Assembly (NCBI GenBank): GCA_018402205.1
Contig: JAGYIX010000003.1
Location: 729,287 to 793,286, forward strand
Direction: 5' to 3'
Source: Flavobacteriaceae bacterium
GTDB lineage: Bacteria > Bacteroidota > Bacteroidia > Flavobacteriales > Flavobacteriaceae
DNA length: 64,000 nucleotides
In this document: piece after piece, positions 1 to 9,381 of the stretch
How positions within the stretch are numbered: the first letter of the stretch is position 1
Layout of the letters: each line of letters begins with the position of its first letter
Translations under genes and position numbers: made by a program
Notes under the pieces: model-generated
What the model saw: the letters and a program-made list of their open reading frames with translations, nothing else
What the model was told of the DNA's origin: nothing
Database searches by the model: none

Positions 1-19
1 AAAAACGCTAAAAAAAGCC

Positions 20-307
20 TTATTTTGTCAATTTTTGAGACTTTTTTCTCTTTTTTGCCTCATTTTCGCGCATTTTTAGAATATTCTCTTCATTCAGCAA
101 ATAGTCTTTTATGCGTTTATTCCGGCTCTCTAACAACAAAAAAAGGGGCATGGTAACCAAGAAAATAGCTACCGTTCCTGAGCCGATGTATTTGTTTGCT
201 TCAGCAGAACGCTCGTCGGGCAGGGTGAATCCAAACACAATAAGCCCTAGGCTGCCTATAAATAAAAGGAGCAATACCGTTCTCAGTGTAGCTCTAGATG
301 GTCTCAT
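20..307 (-). CDS. small two-helix membrane protein, unknown function
   Basis: A 95-residue protein with two hydrophobic segments (about residues 9-27 and 44-59) followed by a highly charged Lys/Glu-rich tail. This layout suggests a small inner-membrane protein with a cytoplasmic C-terminus. The ATG start at 307 lies 4 nt after the aspS stop at 312, so it is probably co-transcribed with aspS. No family is recognised. Such small proteins next to aspS occur in flavobacteria, but that does not give a function. Confidence 0.6.
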   Translation of the reverse strand: MRPSRATLRTVLLLLFIGSLGLIVFGFTLPDERSAEANKYIGSGTVAIFLVTMPLFLLLESRNKRIKDYLLNEENILKMRENEAKKRKKSQKLTK

Positions 308-311
308 TTAC

Positions 312-2070
312 TTAAGGCTCAAGGGGTTTCAGTAGCAGGTGCAACTCATCGAGTTGAGCCTGGTCTATAGGTGATGGGGCATCTATCATTACATCGCGAC
401 CACTGTTGTTCTTCGGAAAGGCAATAAAATCGCGAATAGTCTCGGCTCCACCAAGAATGGCCACCAAACGATCGAGTCCGAAGGCGATTCCTCCGTGTGG
501 AGGTGCACCGTATTCGAAGGCGTCCATTAAAAATCCAAACTGCGATCGCGCTTCTTCTGGCGAAAAGCCTAAATACTTAAACATCAGTTCTTGGGTTGGC
601 CTATCGTGGATACGAATCGATCCGCCCCCAATTTCGTTGCCATTGAGCACCAAATCGTAAGCATTGGCGCGAACCGCAGAAGGGTCGGTATCTAGCAGTG
701 CCATGTCTGCAGGTTTAGGTGCCGTAAAGGGGTGGTGCATCGCGTGGTATCTGCCGCTTTCTTCATCTTTCTCAAGCAACGGAAAATCGACGACCCATAG
801 CGGGGCAAACACCTTAGGATCTCTCAGGTTAAGGCGTGTAGCGAGCTCCATACGCAGTGCACTCATCTGAGCTCTAGTAGTTTCTAGCTCCCCTGAAAGC
901 ACGCAAATAAGGTCTCCGGGTTGAGCGCCAGTATGTTCAGCCCAAGCCTTCAAATCGTCTTCGTTATAAAACTTGTCAACCGATGACTTTAGGCTGCCGT
1001 CATCGTTGTAGCGCACGTAGACCATGCCCTTAGCCCCTATTTGCGGGCGCTTCACCCAATCAATGAGGGCGTCTATTTCTTTTCGCGTAAATGAGGCGGC
1101 CTTCGGAACGGCTATGCCTACTATGTAATCTGCCGAATTAAACACCTCAAAATCGCGGTGCTGCGCCACTGCATTAAGGCGATTGAGCTCCATGCCAAAT
1201 CGAATATCGGGCTTGTCGTTACCGAAGCGCTCCATGGCCTCATCGTAACTCATCCTTGGAAATGGCGGCGAATCAATACCGTGAATGGCTTTAAGTAAAT
1301 GGGCAGTGAGCCCTTCGAAAGTATTCAAAATATCTTCTTGGGTAATGAACGACATTTCGCAATCGATCTGTGTAAATTCGGGCTGTCTGTCGGCTCGTCA
1401 AGTCTTCATCTCTAAAGCACTTGACCAGTTGAAAATACTTGTCAAGACCTCCGACCATAAGAAGCTGCTTAAAGGTTTGAGGCGATTGAGGCAGTGCGTA
1501 GAATTGACCCGCATTCATTCGGCTGGGCACCACAAAGTCACGTGCACCCTCAGGAGTTGACTTTATCAAATAGGGCGTCTCTACTTCGAGAAACCCTTGA
1601 TCAGAAAGGTAATTGCGCACCAGCATGCTCACCTTATGTCTGAAGATGAGATTTTGCTTCACCGGATTGCGGCGGATATCTAGATAGCGGTACTTCATGC
1701 GTAGCTCGTCACCACCATCGGTTTGATCTTCTATGGTAAAAGGCGGAAGTTTAGCCGCATTCAACACCTTTAATTCAGCCACCAAAACCTCTACCTCTCC
1801 GGTAGGCATACCGGCATTTTTGGCATCTCTTTCAATTACCAAACCTTTTACCTGAATTACAGTTTCGCGGCCCAAAGACCTTGCGGTTTCAAGCAATTCA
1901 GCGCTACATCTTTCCTGGTCAAGCACTAACTGAGTGATTCCATAGCGGTCTCTTAGATCGATCCATACCATAAACCCCTTGTCTCTAGTTCTCGAAACCC
2001 AGCCAGAGAGCGTCACTTGCTCTGAAGCGTTTGCTAATCGAAGCGCCCCACAATCATGTGTTCTGTACAT
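312..2070 (-). CDS. aspS: aspartate-tRNA ligase, interrupted by one frameshift
   Basis: Class II aminoacyl-tRNA synthetase that charges tRNA-Asp. The N-terminal OB-fold anticodon-binding domain (starting [11 protein letters not shown]) is followed by class II motif 1, motif 2 (FRDED) and motif 3 (GIAFGLDRL). The reading frame breaks just after FRDEDL: a surplus base near 1398 moves the frame. Reading past it restores the expected [12 protein letters not shown] continuation and a total length near 585 residues, normal for bacterial AspRS. The gene is essential, so the break is most likely a sequence error. The insertion domain and C-terminus are otherwise intact. Confidence 0.93.
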
Positions 2071-2156
2071 TCCTATTGTTTAACCCTGCAAAAATACAAA
2101 GGTGTAGCGAAGATCGGTTGGCCCTAAAAAAATTAGTCTGTATGTAAATTTATTGT

Positions 2157-2164
2157 TAACTTTG
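2157..2164 (+). promoter_or_regulatory. Bacteroidota-type -7 promoter element
   Basis: The octamer TAACTTTG fits the Bacteroidetes -7 consensus TAnnTTTG. It sits 20 nt before the ATG at 2185. No clear -33 TTG is visible. Confidence 0.5.
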
Positions 2165-2184
2165 TGTAAACTAATATTAAAGCC

Positions 2185-2577
2185 ATGGTTAACAAAACAT
2201 TATTTACGATGCTGCTCATAGCGGGTACGAGTTTCGCTATGGCCCAATCAACGACAAAGCAAGAAGCCGCATTAACGCACAAGGTAAGCGCTGCTCCATA
2301 CGACATGGAGCGCTTTGGCGACTTTGTTCAAGTAACTTACAGACATGCTAATGGAGCTGTTGCTCAGCAAGGGTACCGAGTAAACGGAAAACCCGATGGC
2401 GTCTGGAAACAATTCGACGAGAGCGGTCACATTACTGCCAAAGGCATCTACATCGATGGCAAGAGAGAAGGAACCTGGTTCTTTGTCACCGATAACGGGC
2501 TTCAAAAAGCAACTTTTAAAAACAACAAGCTCGTTGCTCACCAAATGATTAACGATAGCTATGCGCTACTCGACTAA
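2185..2577 (+). CDS. secreted MORN/YwqK-like repeat protein
   Basis: A 130-residue protein with a clear Sec signal peptide (MVNKTLFTMLLIAGTSFAMA, cleaved before QS). Two MORN-like units follow, of the type nG..qqGyr.nGkpdGvWkqfd and GhitakGiyidGkreGtWff, as in the YwqK family, which databases label an antitoxin. In Bacteroidota such proteins are usually single secreted proteins of unknown function, and no partner toxin lies beside it. The gene stands alone between its own promoter and a terminator at 2601-2631. Confidence 0.75.
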   Translation: MVNKTLFTMLLIAGTSFAMAQSTTKQEAALTHKVSAAPYDMERFGDFVQVTYRHANGAVAQQGYRVNGKPDGVWKQFDESGHITAKGIYIDGKREGTWFFVTDNGLQKATFKNNKLVAHQMINDSYALLD

Positions 2578-2600
2578 TTTTTAGATTGCGTTTACAACCA

Positions 2601-2631
2601 AAAAAGCCCCTTCGATCGAAGGGGCTTTTTT
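2601..2631. terminator. bidirectional rho-independent terminator
   Basis: A perfect palindrome with arms AGCCCCTTCGA/TCGAAGGGGCT, preceded by an A-run and followed by a T-run. It therefore works in both directions between the convergent genes ending at 2577 and 2649. Confidence 0.9.
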
Positions 2632-2648
2632 ATTTCATATTCAACGGC

Positions 2649-5600
2649 TTACTGAGGTCTTCTATTTTTGAAAACCGCCCACTTAATGCGGTAGCTCATG
2701 TGAAATAAGACCGGCACTATAATAAGAGTCAAGAAGGTGGCTACAAATAATCCAAAGATCACCGTCCAAGCCAATGGCCCCCAGAAAATAACGTTGTCTC
2801 CACCCACGTATACCTGCGGATCAAATCGAGTAAATAAGGTTATAAAATTGATGTTTAATCCAATGGCAAGGGGTACTAAACCTAAAATAGTGGTAATGGC
2901 CGTGAGTAAAACGGGCCGCAAACGGGCCTTTCCGCCTTGAACCACGCAGGTGGTGAGTTCGTCTAACGGCAACAATAAATTGTCGTCTTGTTTTAAAACC
3001 ACTTTTCGTCTATCGATAAGAATCTGCGTATAATCGAGCAGCACAACCCCGTTGTTTACTACAATACCTGCTAAGGCGATAATTCCCATCATGGTCATCA
3101 TGATAACAAAGGGCCAACCGGTAAGCATAAGGCCTCCAAATACGCCGATCAAACTTAAAAAGATGGCGATCATGATGATGAGCGGCTTAGATATTCCACT
3201 AAACTGAAAAATCAAGATGAGCAAGATCAGTGCAAGCCCAGTAAAGAAGGCTCCAATCAAGAAAGACTGCTGCTTGTTTTGCTCTTCGATCTGACCGGTG
3301 TAGTCAATAGAAACTCCAACTGGAAGCGCCTCAAACGATTCCATTTCTTTCTGTATCTGATCAACAATTTCAGTGGCATTACCTCCAGGAAGTAGCGCCG
3401 AATACAAGGTGATCACACGCTCACCATTCTTGTGCTTAATAGCCGAGAAGCCCGAGGTGTTTCGCGCAGAGGCCACCGCTGAAATCGGAACTTCTTTGAT
3501 CTGTCCGTTTGCCGGGTCTCTAAATATGATACGCTGCTCAAAAAGGGCGCTCTTATCGTATTTTAAGTCTTCATTGAAACGCACATTGATGTCGAAGTCA
3601 TCGGTTCCGTCTTTATAGATTCCGGCTTTCTCGCCAAACAGAGACCTTCTGAGTTGCATAGCCACTTGGCCCACAGCTACGCCGAGGTCTCCGGCCTTCT
3701 TGCGATCTACATAGACTTCAAGCGCGGGCTTGTCTTTGTTAACGTCGAGCTTGATACCCTCCATTCCATCAATACTCTTTTTGTTGATGAAATTCTGAAT
3801 GCGCTTGGCTAGGGCCATAAGCTGGTCGTAATCTTCTCCCTGAATTTCAATATTGACGGGGTACCCTGCCGGAGGGCCCACCGGATCTTTTTCTACAGAA
3901 ATAACTACCCCCGGATATTTTTGGGCTAAGGTTTCTTGAATACGCAATCGCAGCTGCTCACTGTCTAATCCTTTTCGATCTTTGAACTCTCGCATTTGTA
4001 TCACCAACTTGGCGCGATGCGGCATTTCAGAAGCCGATCCGCCTTCAGTGAATGGGTTCTCAGCTCCTTTTCCGACTTGAGCTATAGAGGTTTCGACCAA
4101 AGCGTTTTTACCCTCTATCACATACTGCTCATCGCTTAAGACCTGAGCGACTTCGCGCTCGATTTCGAGAGAAAGGACGTTAGTTTTATCTATGGATGTT
4201 CCTTGTGGATACTCTACATATATAACTACCTGCTTGGGCGTGTTGTCGGGAAAAAATTCGATTTTAGTTCTTCCCATACCAATAGATGCCCCAAAGCCCA
4301 TAAAGGCTAGAAGTAACAACACTATGGTTCCGGCGAAGAGGTAGTAGACGTTTCGGCCGCGAAGAGCAGATTTTAACTGTTTCTCATAGGCGTTTTCTAG
4401 CCAAACCAAAACGGTGCTCTGAAACGATACGGTAGACCTAAAGATAAATAGACGATAGAGCCACATGAGTACAATCGTGACCACCATTAGGTTACCCAGT
4501 CCGCGAACCGGTCCGCCAACGATCGACATAAAAAGTCCAATAACCCCAAAAATGACCGAAATGTTTCTGAGGGTCTTAAACGAGATCTCTTTTTCGTCAA
4601 CCACCATAAATTTAGAAACCAACATAGAGTTCATGAAAATGGCCACAAAAAGTGAGGAGCCTAGCACCACCGACAGAGTGATCGGAAAGTAAATCATAAA
4701 CTGGCCCATAATCCCTGGCCATGTGCCTAGGGGTACAAAGGCCGCCACTGTGGTTGCGGTAGAAATTATAATGGGAATAGCTATTTCTCCAATTCCTTTT
4801 TTCGCCGCCTCAATACGCGGCATTTTCTCTTTATCCATTAAGCGGTATACATTCTCGACCACAACAACTCCGTTGTCTACGAGCATTCCCAGACCCATGA
4901 TCAACCCAAATAAAATCATGGTATTCAGCGTGTAGCCGAGTGCATTGAGTATCATAAATGATATGAACATCGACATAGGAATGGCAAACCCCACAAACAA
5001 GGCGTTTCTAAATCCTAAGAAGAACATAAGCACAATGACCACCAGTAGAATACCAAAGATGATATTATTCACTAATTCATCTACTTGGTTAATAGTAGAA
5101 GCGCTCGTATCACTAGTAATGGTAACACTCAAATCTGGCGGAAATACCTCTTTGCGCGCCTGCTCTACTATGGCGTAAATCTTATCGGCCGCCTCAACCG
5201 CATTTAGTCCGGCGCGTTTCTTAACATCGAGCATGACCACCGGAGTTAATGACTCCCGCGCATAGGTATTGCGCTCCTCTTCTTTGAACGAGACGGTCGC
5301 GATGTCTTTTAAAAAGATGGCTCCGTTCTCAGACTTAACCACAAAATCTTCAAGGTCTTCTGGAGACTCAATCTCACCTATAATACGAATGGTTCTTCTC
5401 TGACCACTGGCAACGAGGCTTCCGGCAGACATGGTCATGTTACCGTTAGAGATCGCCCCAATAACGTCGTTAAAACTCACCTGAGAGGCCATCATTTTAT
5501 ACACATCAAGAGCCACCTCAACCTCCATTTCTTGAGCGCCACGAATATCAACTTCTTTGATCTGCGGAAGCTCTTCAATGCGGTCTTCAAGATATTCTGC

Positions 5601-6116
5601 AAAAGCCTTCAACTGCACTGTAGTGTAATCGCCTTTCAGGTTGACATTCATGATGGGTTGAGACTCTGAGATATTCAGGTCAAAGACATTGGGCTCTACC
5701 TTAGCTCCGTTGAATACCGGCCAGTCTTCGCTCGCTTTTTCAACGTCTACCTCATTTTGAATGCGCACCTTGGCCTCTTGAATCGAAACGCTCTCTTCAA
5801 ACTCAACCACGATCATTCCGTAGTCTTCAGATGAAGTCGAGGTGGTCTCTATTACACCAGAAACGCTCTTGATGCGGTCTTCGAGCGGATCGACTATGAG
5901 GCGCTCAATATCTTCAGCCGTGTTACCAGGATAAATGGTGCTCACAAAAATCTTCGTTTCGACCACTTCAGGAAACTCTTCTCTGGGCATCGCAAAATAC
6001 GAGGTGAAACCCACTGCAAAGAATATGGCGATCATCACATAGATAATCGTTGGATTATCTATAGCCCAAGAAGACCAGGCAAATTCTTTATTACTGTTTT
6101 TTTCTGCCTTTTTCAT
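2649..6116 (-). CDS. RND efflux transporter, inner-membrane permease (AcrB/MdtB type)
   Basis: A 1155-residue inner-membrane pump of the HAE1 RND family, somewhat longer than the usual ~1040. It starts with a cytoplasmic leader and first helix, then a large periplasmic porter domain, helices 2-6, a second helix and porter domain, and the final helical bundle. The TM4 signature reads LVDNGVVVVENV, so only one Asp of the usual AcrB Asp-Asp proton-relay pair is present. TM10 has IVVNNGVVLLDY. It is last in an operon behind tetR, tolC and a fusion protein, and should export drugs or toxic metabolites by proton motive force. The substrate is unknown. Confidence 0.93.
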   Translation of the reverse strand: MKKAEKNSNKEFAWSSWAIDNPTIIYVMIAIFFAVGFTSYFAMPREEFPEVVETKIFVSTIYPGNTAEDIERLIVDPLEDRIKSVSGVIETTSTSSEDYGMIVVEFEESVSIQEAKVRIQNEVDVEKASEDWPVFNGAKVEPNVFDLNISESQPIMNVNLKGDYTTVQLKAFAEYLEDRIEELPQIKEVDIRGAQEMEVEVALDVYKMMASQVSFNDVIGAISNGNMTMSAGSLVASGQRRTIRIIGEIESPEDLEDFVVKSENGAIFLKDIATVSFKEEERNTYARESLTPVVMLDVKKRAGLNAVEAADKIYAIVEQARKEVFPPDLSVTITSDTSASTINQVDELVNNIIFGILLVVIVLMFFLGFRNALFVGFAIPMSMFISFMILNALGYTLNTMILFGLIMGLGMLVDNGVVVVENVYRLMDKEKMPRIEAAKKGIGEIAIPIIISTATTVAAFVPLGTWPGIMGQFMIYFPITLSVVLGSSLFVAIFMNSMLVSKFMVVDEKEISFKTLRNISVIFGVIGLFMSIVGGPVRGLGNLMVVTIVLMWLYRLFIFRSTVSFQSTVLVWLENAYEKQLKSALRGRNVYYLFAGTIVLLLLAFMGFGASIGMGRTKIEFFPDNTPKQVVIYVEYPQGTSIDKTNVLSLEIEREVAQVLSDEQYVIEGKNALVETSIAQVGKGAENPFTEGGSASEMPHRAKLVIQMREFKDRKGLDSEQLRLRIQETLAQKYPGVVISVEKDPVGPPAGYPVNIEIQGEDYDQLMALAKRIQNFINKKSIDGMEGIKLDVNKDKPALEVYVDRKKAGDLGVAVGQVAMQLRRSLFGEKAGIYKDGTDDFDINVRFNEDLKYDKSALFEQRIIFRDPANGQIKEVPISAVASARNTSGFSAIKHKNGERVITLYSALLPGGNATEIVDQIQKEMESFEALPVGVSIDYTGQIEEQNKQQSFLIGAFFTGLALILLILIFQFSGISKPLIIMIAIFLSLIGVFGGLMLTGWPFVIMMTMMGIIALAGIVVNNGVVLLDYTQILIDRRKVVLKQDDNLLLPLDELTTCVVQGGKARLRPVLLTAITTILGLVPLAIGLNINFITLFTRFDPQVYVGGDNVIFWGPLAWTVIFGLFVATFLTLIIVPVLFHMSYRIKWAVFKNRRPQ

Positions 6117-6125
6117 AAAGAGGGC

Positions 6126-7298
6126 CTATTGATTGATGAATTGAACTTGTTGGCCATCAGTTACCTTCTTTGCCCCTTCAGTAATGAGTAATTCACCGGC
6201 TTCAATGCCACTAAGCAGCTCGATAAAGTCACCTTGTGTTTTTCCGGTTTGAACAATGCGACGCTCGGCGAAGTAAATATCCGCCTCTTGGCGCAGCACA
6301 AAGCAGTACTGTTGCCCATCTGCATTTTCAGAAACAATAGATTGCAACACCATGATCGCGTCTTCTTTGCTATAATCGTTGAGTTGAACGGTTGCAGTGA
6401 GGTTGGGCTTTATCGCTCCCTCTTTATTGGGTAGCGCAACTTCTATCTTAAACGATCGATTCGACGGATTGATCACATTAGAGCGCTCAGAAACCTTAGC
6501 CTCTATTTGCGTAGTCAAGGCATCGAGATGAACAATTGCCTTGGTGCCTTTTGCTACTGTAGCTACGTGAGACTCGGGCACGTCTACTTCTACAAAAACT
6601 TCGTCGAGATTAAGCACCCTAAATAGCTCGGCTCCAGGACCTGGGGAAACATAAACGCCTGGTTCTTTGTATACCTCATCTACCACTCCTTCAAACGGAG
6701 CACGAACGAACGATTTTTCTAATTGTGTTTCAAAGGCAGTTACGGCACTCTTGGACGATTCGAAGTTGGTCTTGGCTTGTAGATATTGAATTTCAGAACC
6801 AATAGCCTGATTCCAAAGACGCTCTTGGCGCTCAAATACTGTTTTGGCTAAAGCCAGTTGACTCTTAGCCTGCTCGAACTGCGCAGCAAGACCTCCATCA
6901 TCAAGCCGAGCCATAAGATCATTCTTTTTAACGCGTTGCCCCTTTTTAACGGTGATCGATTTTAAAATACCGGGCATTTCTGGATAAACCATCACATTCT
7001 GTAGTGTTTTTATACTTCCTTGAAGAGATAAATAATGCTCAAAAGGTTCGGTTTCAGCTTGAATAGCCGCCACTAATGGCAGTGAGGTATTGGTGCTCAT
7101 TTTAACCAAAGCTTGGTCTAAGCGATTTATTGAGGTCTCAATGGCATTGCGTTCAAAAGACAAACTGGCCCTTTTCTCACGAATAGCTTGCTCATCATTT
7201 GATTTTATGATCTGATCTAAAGAAGATTCAGCCGCGTTTTGACAGCTCATCATTAGAGCCATGGTGAGTAGAGAAAGAGGCTTAAAAAATTGTTTCAT
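6126..7298 (-). CDS. RND efflux periplasmic adaptor (membrane fusion lipoprotein)
   Basis: HlyD/AcrA-type adaptor joining the RND pump to TolC. It has a lipoprotein signal ending in MMSC near residue 20, a first lipoyl half with GQRVKKNDLMARLDD, an alpha-hairpin (residues ~155-215), the second lipoyl half with VRAPFEGVVDEVYKEPG, then beta-barrel and membrane-proximal domains. I chose the ATG at 7298 because it directly opens the lipoprotein signal. An upstream ATG at 7343 would add 15 residues, overlap the tolC gene and bury the signal. Ten bases separate it from the pump gene. Confidence 0.9.
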   Translation of the reverse strand: MKQFFKPLSLLTMALMMSCQNAAESSLDQIIKSNDEQAIREKRASLSFERNAIETSINRLDQALVKMSTNTSLPLVAAIQAETEPFEHYLSLQGSIKTLQNVMVYPEMPGILKSITVKKGQRVKKNDLMARLDDGGLAAQFEQAKSQLALAKTVFERQERLWNQAIGSEIQYLQAKTNFESSKSAVTAFETQLEKSFVRAPFEGVVDEVYKEPGVYVSPGPGAELFRVLNLDEVFVEVDVPESHVATVAKGTKAIVHLDALTTQIEAKVSERSNVINPSNRSFKIEVALPNKEGAIKPNLTATVQLNDYSKEDAIMVLQSIVSENADGQQYCFVLRQEADIYFAERRIVQTGKTQGDFIELLSGIEAGELLITEGAKKVTDGQQVQFINQ

Positions 7299-7329
7299 GG
7301 GTGCTTTATTAGAGTAATCGATGATTGAT

Positions 7330-8670
7330 TTATAAAGATTCATTCAAAAAATTAGCCAGTTGGGTATGCGTATTTATCACGCGCACCATAGACGAGAGGT
7401 ATTCTTGCTGACTTTGGTACAATTGCAGTTGCGCCTGTCTTAAATCGAAACTACTGGCAATACCCTCTTTAAATTTGAGTTCATTCTTGTCGGCTATGCG
7501 CTGAGCGAGGTCAAGATTATCTTTCGCACTTAAAAACTGCTCCTTAGAAAGCGCAAAAGCACTGCTCATGTTTTCAAACTGCACCGAAAGCATGCGTTCG
7601 GTATCTTTCTTGGTATTCTGCGCCTTGATATCTGCGATCTTGGCCCGTTGGGTATTTGCCGAACGCAAAAGCGAGCTAAAAATAGGTACCTGAAGATTTA
7701 CCCCTAATATGGCGGTATTGAAATACTCTTTTCCGGTTTCGAAAAAATCAAATCGCTCGCCAAAGGCGTTGGCCCCTAGGTTCAATGAAGCGCTTAATGT
7801 AGGAAGCGCCTTGCTCTTTGCTAACTTTAGCTCTAGAGCCGTTTGCTCCGTCAAATTTTCGACCATTTTGTAATCGACGTTTTGCCCAAATTCAAAGGTC
7901 TCTGGCAGCGGACTCACCATCTCTACCCCCACAAGCGCCTCAAGCGAATCGATGAGGTCAAGAGACTCATCGATTTCACGACCTAACAGCGCGTTGAGCA
8001 TGTAAATACTAATTCGTGCCATTCGATAGGCATTCTTCTCGTTACTCTTGAGTGTGGTATATGTTATCTGTAATTGATCTACCGTTTCTTGCTCTCCTAA
8101 TCCGTTTTCGAACAAAGCCTTTGACTCAAATAGATTCCGCTCAATTTGCGCCACGTTTTTGGAGAGTAACTCAGTGCTCTTCTCTGCCATAAGCGCGTTA
8201 GAATAAGCCTCTACAACCGCTGCCCTAACCTCTAGTGACGTTTTATTGTAGGCATTTTCAGAATAGGCTACAAAGGTTTTTATGGCTTGCACACCCACTA
8301 TATACGAACCGTCGAAAATGAGTTGATTGTATGACACTCCGGCGTTAAGGGTTTGGGGCTGTCCAAAGACAACCTCTTCAAAAGTACCTGGCTGTCCGCC
8401 AAAGAACTGCGCTGGAATCTGAGCAACAGGTTGCTCTAATTGGTTTTGGTAATTGGCCGAGCCCGAAATTTGAGGCAAACCTGTAGCAATGGTTGCCCAT
8501 TTTTGCGCCTGTGCATCTCGGATATCTTGAGCGGCATTCTTCATCTGAATGTTATGCGTAAGGGCGTAGTCAATGGCCTGCTCTAAAGTGAGCTTAAGGG
8601 TAGATTCTTGAGCCTGCATAGAATTTAAGCCTAGTGCGACAAGCGACGCAAAGAGAAAAATATACTTCAT
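7330..8670 (-). CDS. TolC-family outer-membrane efflux protein
   Basis: A 446-residue outer-membrane channel with an N-terminal signal peptide ending in MQAQ. Two OEP repeats follow, each with long amphipathic coiled-coil segments (for example around residues 145-205 and 355-440), typical of TolC trench-forming channels. It is translationally coupled to tetR: its ATG overlaps the tetR stop by 4 nt (ATGA). It is followed by the adaptor and pump genes and so completes a tripartite efflux system. Confidence 0.92.
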   Translation of the reverse strand: MKYIFLFASLVALGLNSMQAQESTLKLTLEQAIDYALTHNIQMKNAAQDIRDAQAQKWATIATGLPQISGSANYQNQLEQPVAQIPAQFFGGQPGTFEEVVFGQPQTLNAGVSYNQLIFDGSYIVGVQAIKTFVAYSENAYNKTSLEVRAAVVEAYSNALMAEKSTELLSKNVAQIERNLFESKALFENGLGEQETVDQLQITYTTLKSNEKNAYRMARISIYMLNALLGREIDESLDLIDSLEALVGVEMVSPLPETFEFGQNVDYKMVENLTEQTALELKLAKSKALPTLSASLNLGANAFGERFDFFETGKEYFNTAILGVNLQVPIFSSLLRSANTQRAKIADIKAQNTKKDTERMLSVQFENMSSAFALSKEQFLSAKDNLDLAQRIADKNELKFKEGIASSFDLRQAQLQLYQSQQEYLSSMVRVINTHTQLANFLNESL

Positions 8671-9275
8671 GAAATAGGATGTTCTTTTAAGTAGTCTTCT
8701 AGAAAGGCAGCCCCTGAAGGGGTGGCAATACCTCTTAAATGGTATTTCAAATGTTCCAATATAGTCGTGTTCGGGTCGAAGAGCTTTTCTGGAAAAAGAT
8801 CTTGATCTCTAAGGGTGAAATAGGTAAAAAAATGCAGTCGATAAACCAGTTCTGGGTTCAGATCACTGCGATAAACCCCCAGCTGAACTCCGCGTTCTAG
8901 GTTGCGCATTAAAAAATCTCTCATAATCATCAACTGTCGGTCTTTGAGCTTTTTAAATAGGCGCGGAAAATACTTTTGAAGTTGGTATTGTGGAGCGTTC
9001 TTCTCGTTATTCAAAAAACGCTTCACAATCAAGCGAACCCCAAAAAGTTCGTCGATAGGGTGCCGGTCTTCAGCCCCAAGCTCTTTTATAGCCCTATCAA
9101 TGGTCTCGCACAATTGCAGGGTACAGTCTTCAACCAGGGCTGATTTATTGCTATAAATAGTATAAATCGTTTTTTTAGAAATAGCCAGTTCTTGAGCCAA
9201 GTCGTCCATGGTGACGCTCTTAAACCCTAGGTCAAGAAACATTTGGGTAGCCTTTTGGAGAATTTCATTTTTCAC
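8667..9275 (-). CDS. TetR/AcrR-family repressor of the efflux operon
   Basis: The N-terminal helix-turn-helix (residues ~1-50, with MDDLAQELAISKKTIYTIYSNKSALV) is typical of TetR repressors, and a helical ligand-binding domain follows. A TTG at 9293 would give six extra residues, but a TATATTTG -7 element at 9283-9290 puts the transcript start near 9276. The GTG at 9275 (VKNEIL...) is therefore the likely start on a nearly leaderless mRNA. It is first gene of the tolC-adaptor-pump operon and is probably autoregulatory through the palindrome at 9298-9325. Confidence 0.88.
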   Translation of the reverse strand: MKNEILQKATQMFLDLGFKSVTMDDLAQELAISKKTIYTIYSNKSALVEDCTLQLCETIDRAIKELGAEDRHPIDELFGVRLIVKRFLNNEKNAPQYQLQKYFPRLFKKLKDRQLMIMRDFLMRNLERGVQLGVYRSDLNPELVYRLHFFTYFTLRDQDLFPEKLFDPNTTILEHLKYHLRGIATPSGAAFLEDYLKEHPIS

Positions 9276-9282
9276 AGCGGTG

Positions 9283-9290
9283 CAAATATA
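9283..9290 (-). promoter_or_regulatory. -7 promoter element of the efflux operon
   Basis: On the minus strand this reads TATATTTG, a full match to the Bacteroidota TAnnTTTG element. It lies 7 nt upstream of the tetR GTG start, implying a leaderless or near-leaderless transcript. Confidence 0.55.
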
Positions 9291-9297
9291 CAATACA

Positions 9298-9325
9298 GGA
9301 AACTTTTAAAACGAAAAAAGTTTCC
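9298..9325. promoter_or_regulatory. probable TetR operator palindrome
   Basis: Perfect 10-bp inverted arms GGAAACTTTT / AAAAGTTTCC with an 8-nt spacer. It lies just upstream of the tetR -7 element and between the divergent tetR and prenyl synthase genes. Position and symmetry fit an autoregulatory TetR operator. Confidence 0.6.
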
Positions 9326-9360
9326 GTAGTTAATGAAAATTTAACCTGAACCGTTTTGCC

Positions 9361-9368
9361 TATTTTTG
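9361..9368 (+). promoter_or_regulatory. -7 promoter element of the prenyl synthase gene
   Basis: TATTTTTG matches TAnnTTTG and ends 13 nt before the ATG at 9382, so the leader would be very short. Confidence 0.4.
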
Positions 9369-9381
9369 AACAAATTGCATC

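Noticed and set aside
1391..1405. Programmed frameshift in aspS
   Set aside because: No slippery heptamer or downstream structure is evident, and many other genes in the window have the same kind of single-base break.
2185..2577. Antitoxin role for the YwqK-like protein
   Set aside because: It has a secretion signal and no toxin gene beside it; the family label alone is not evidence.
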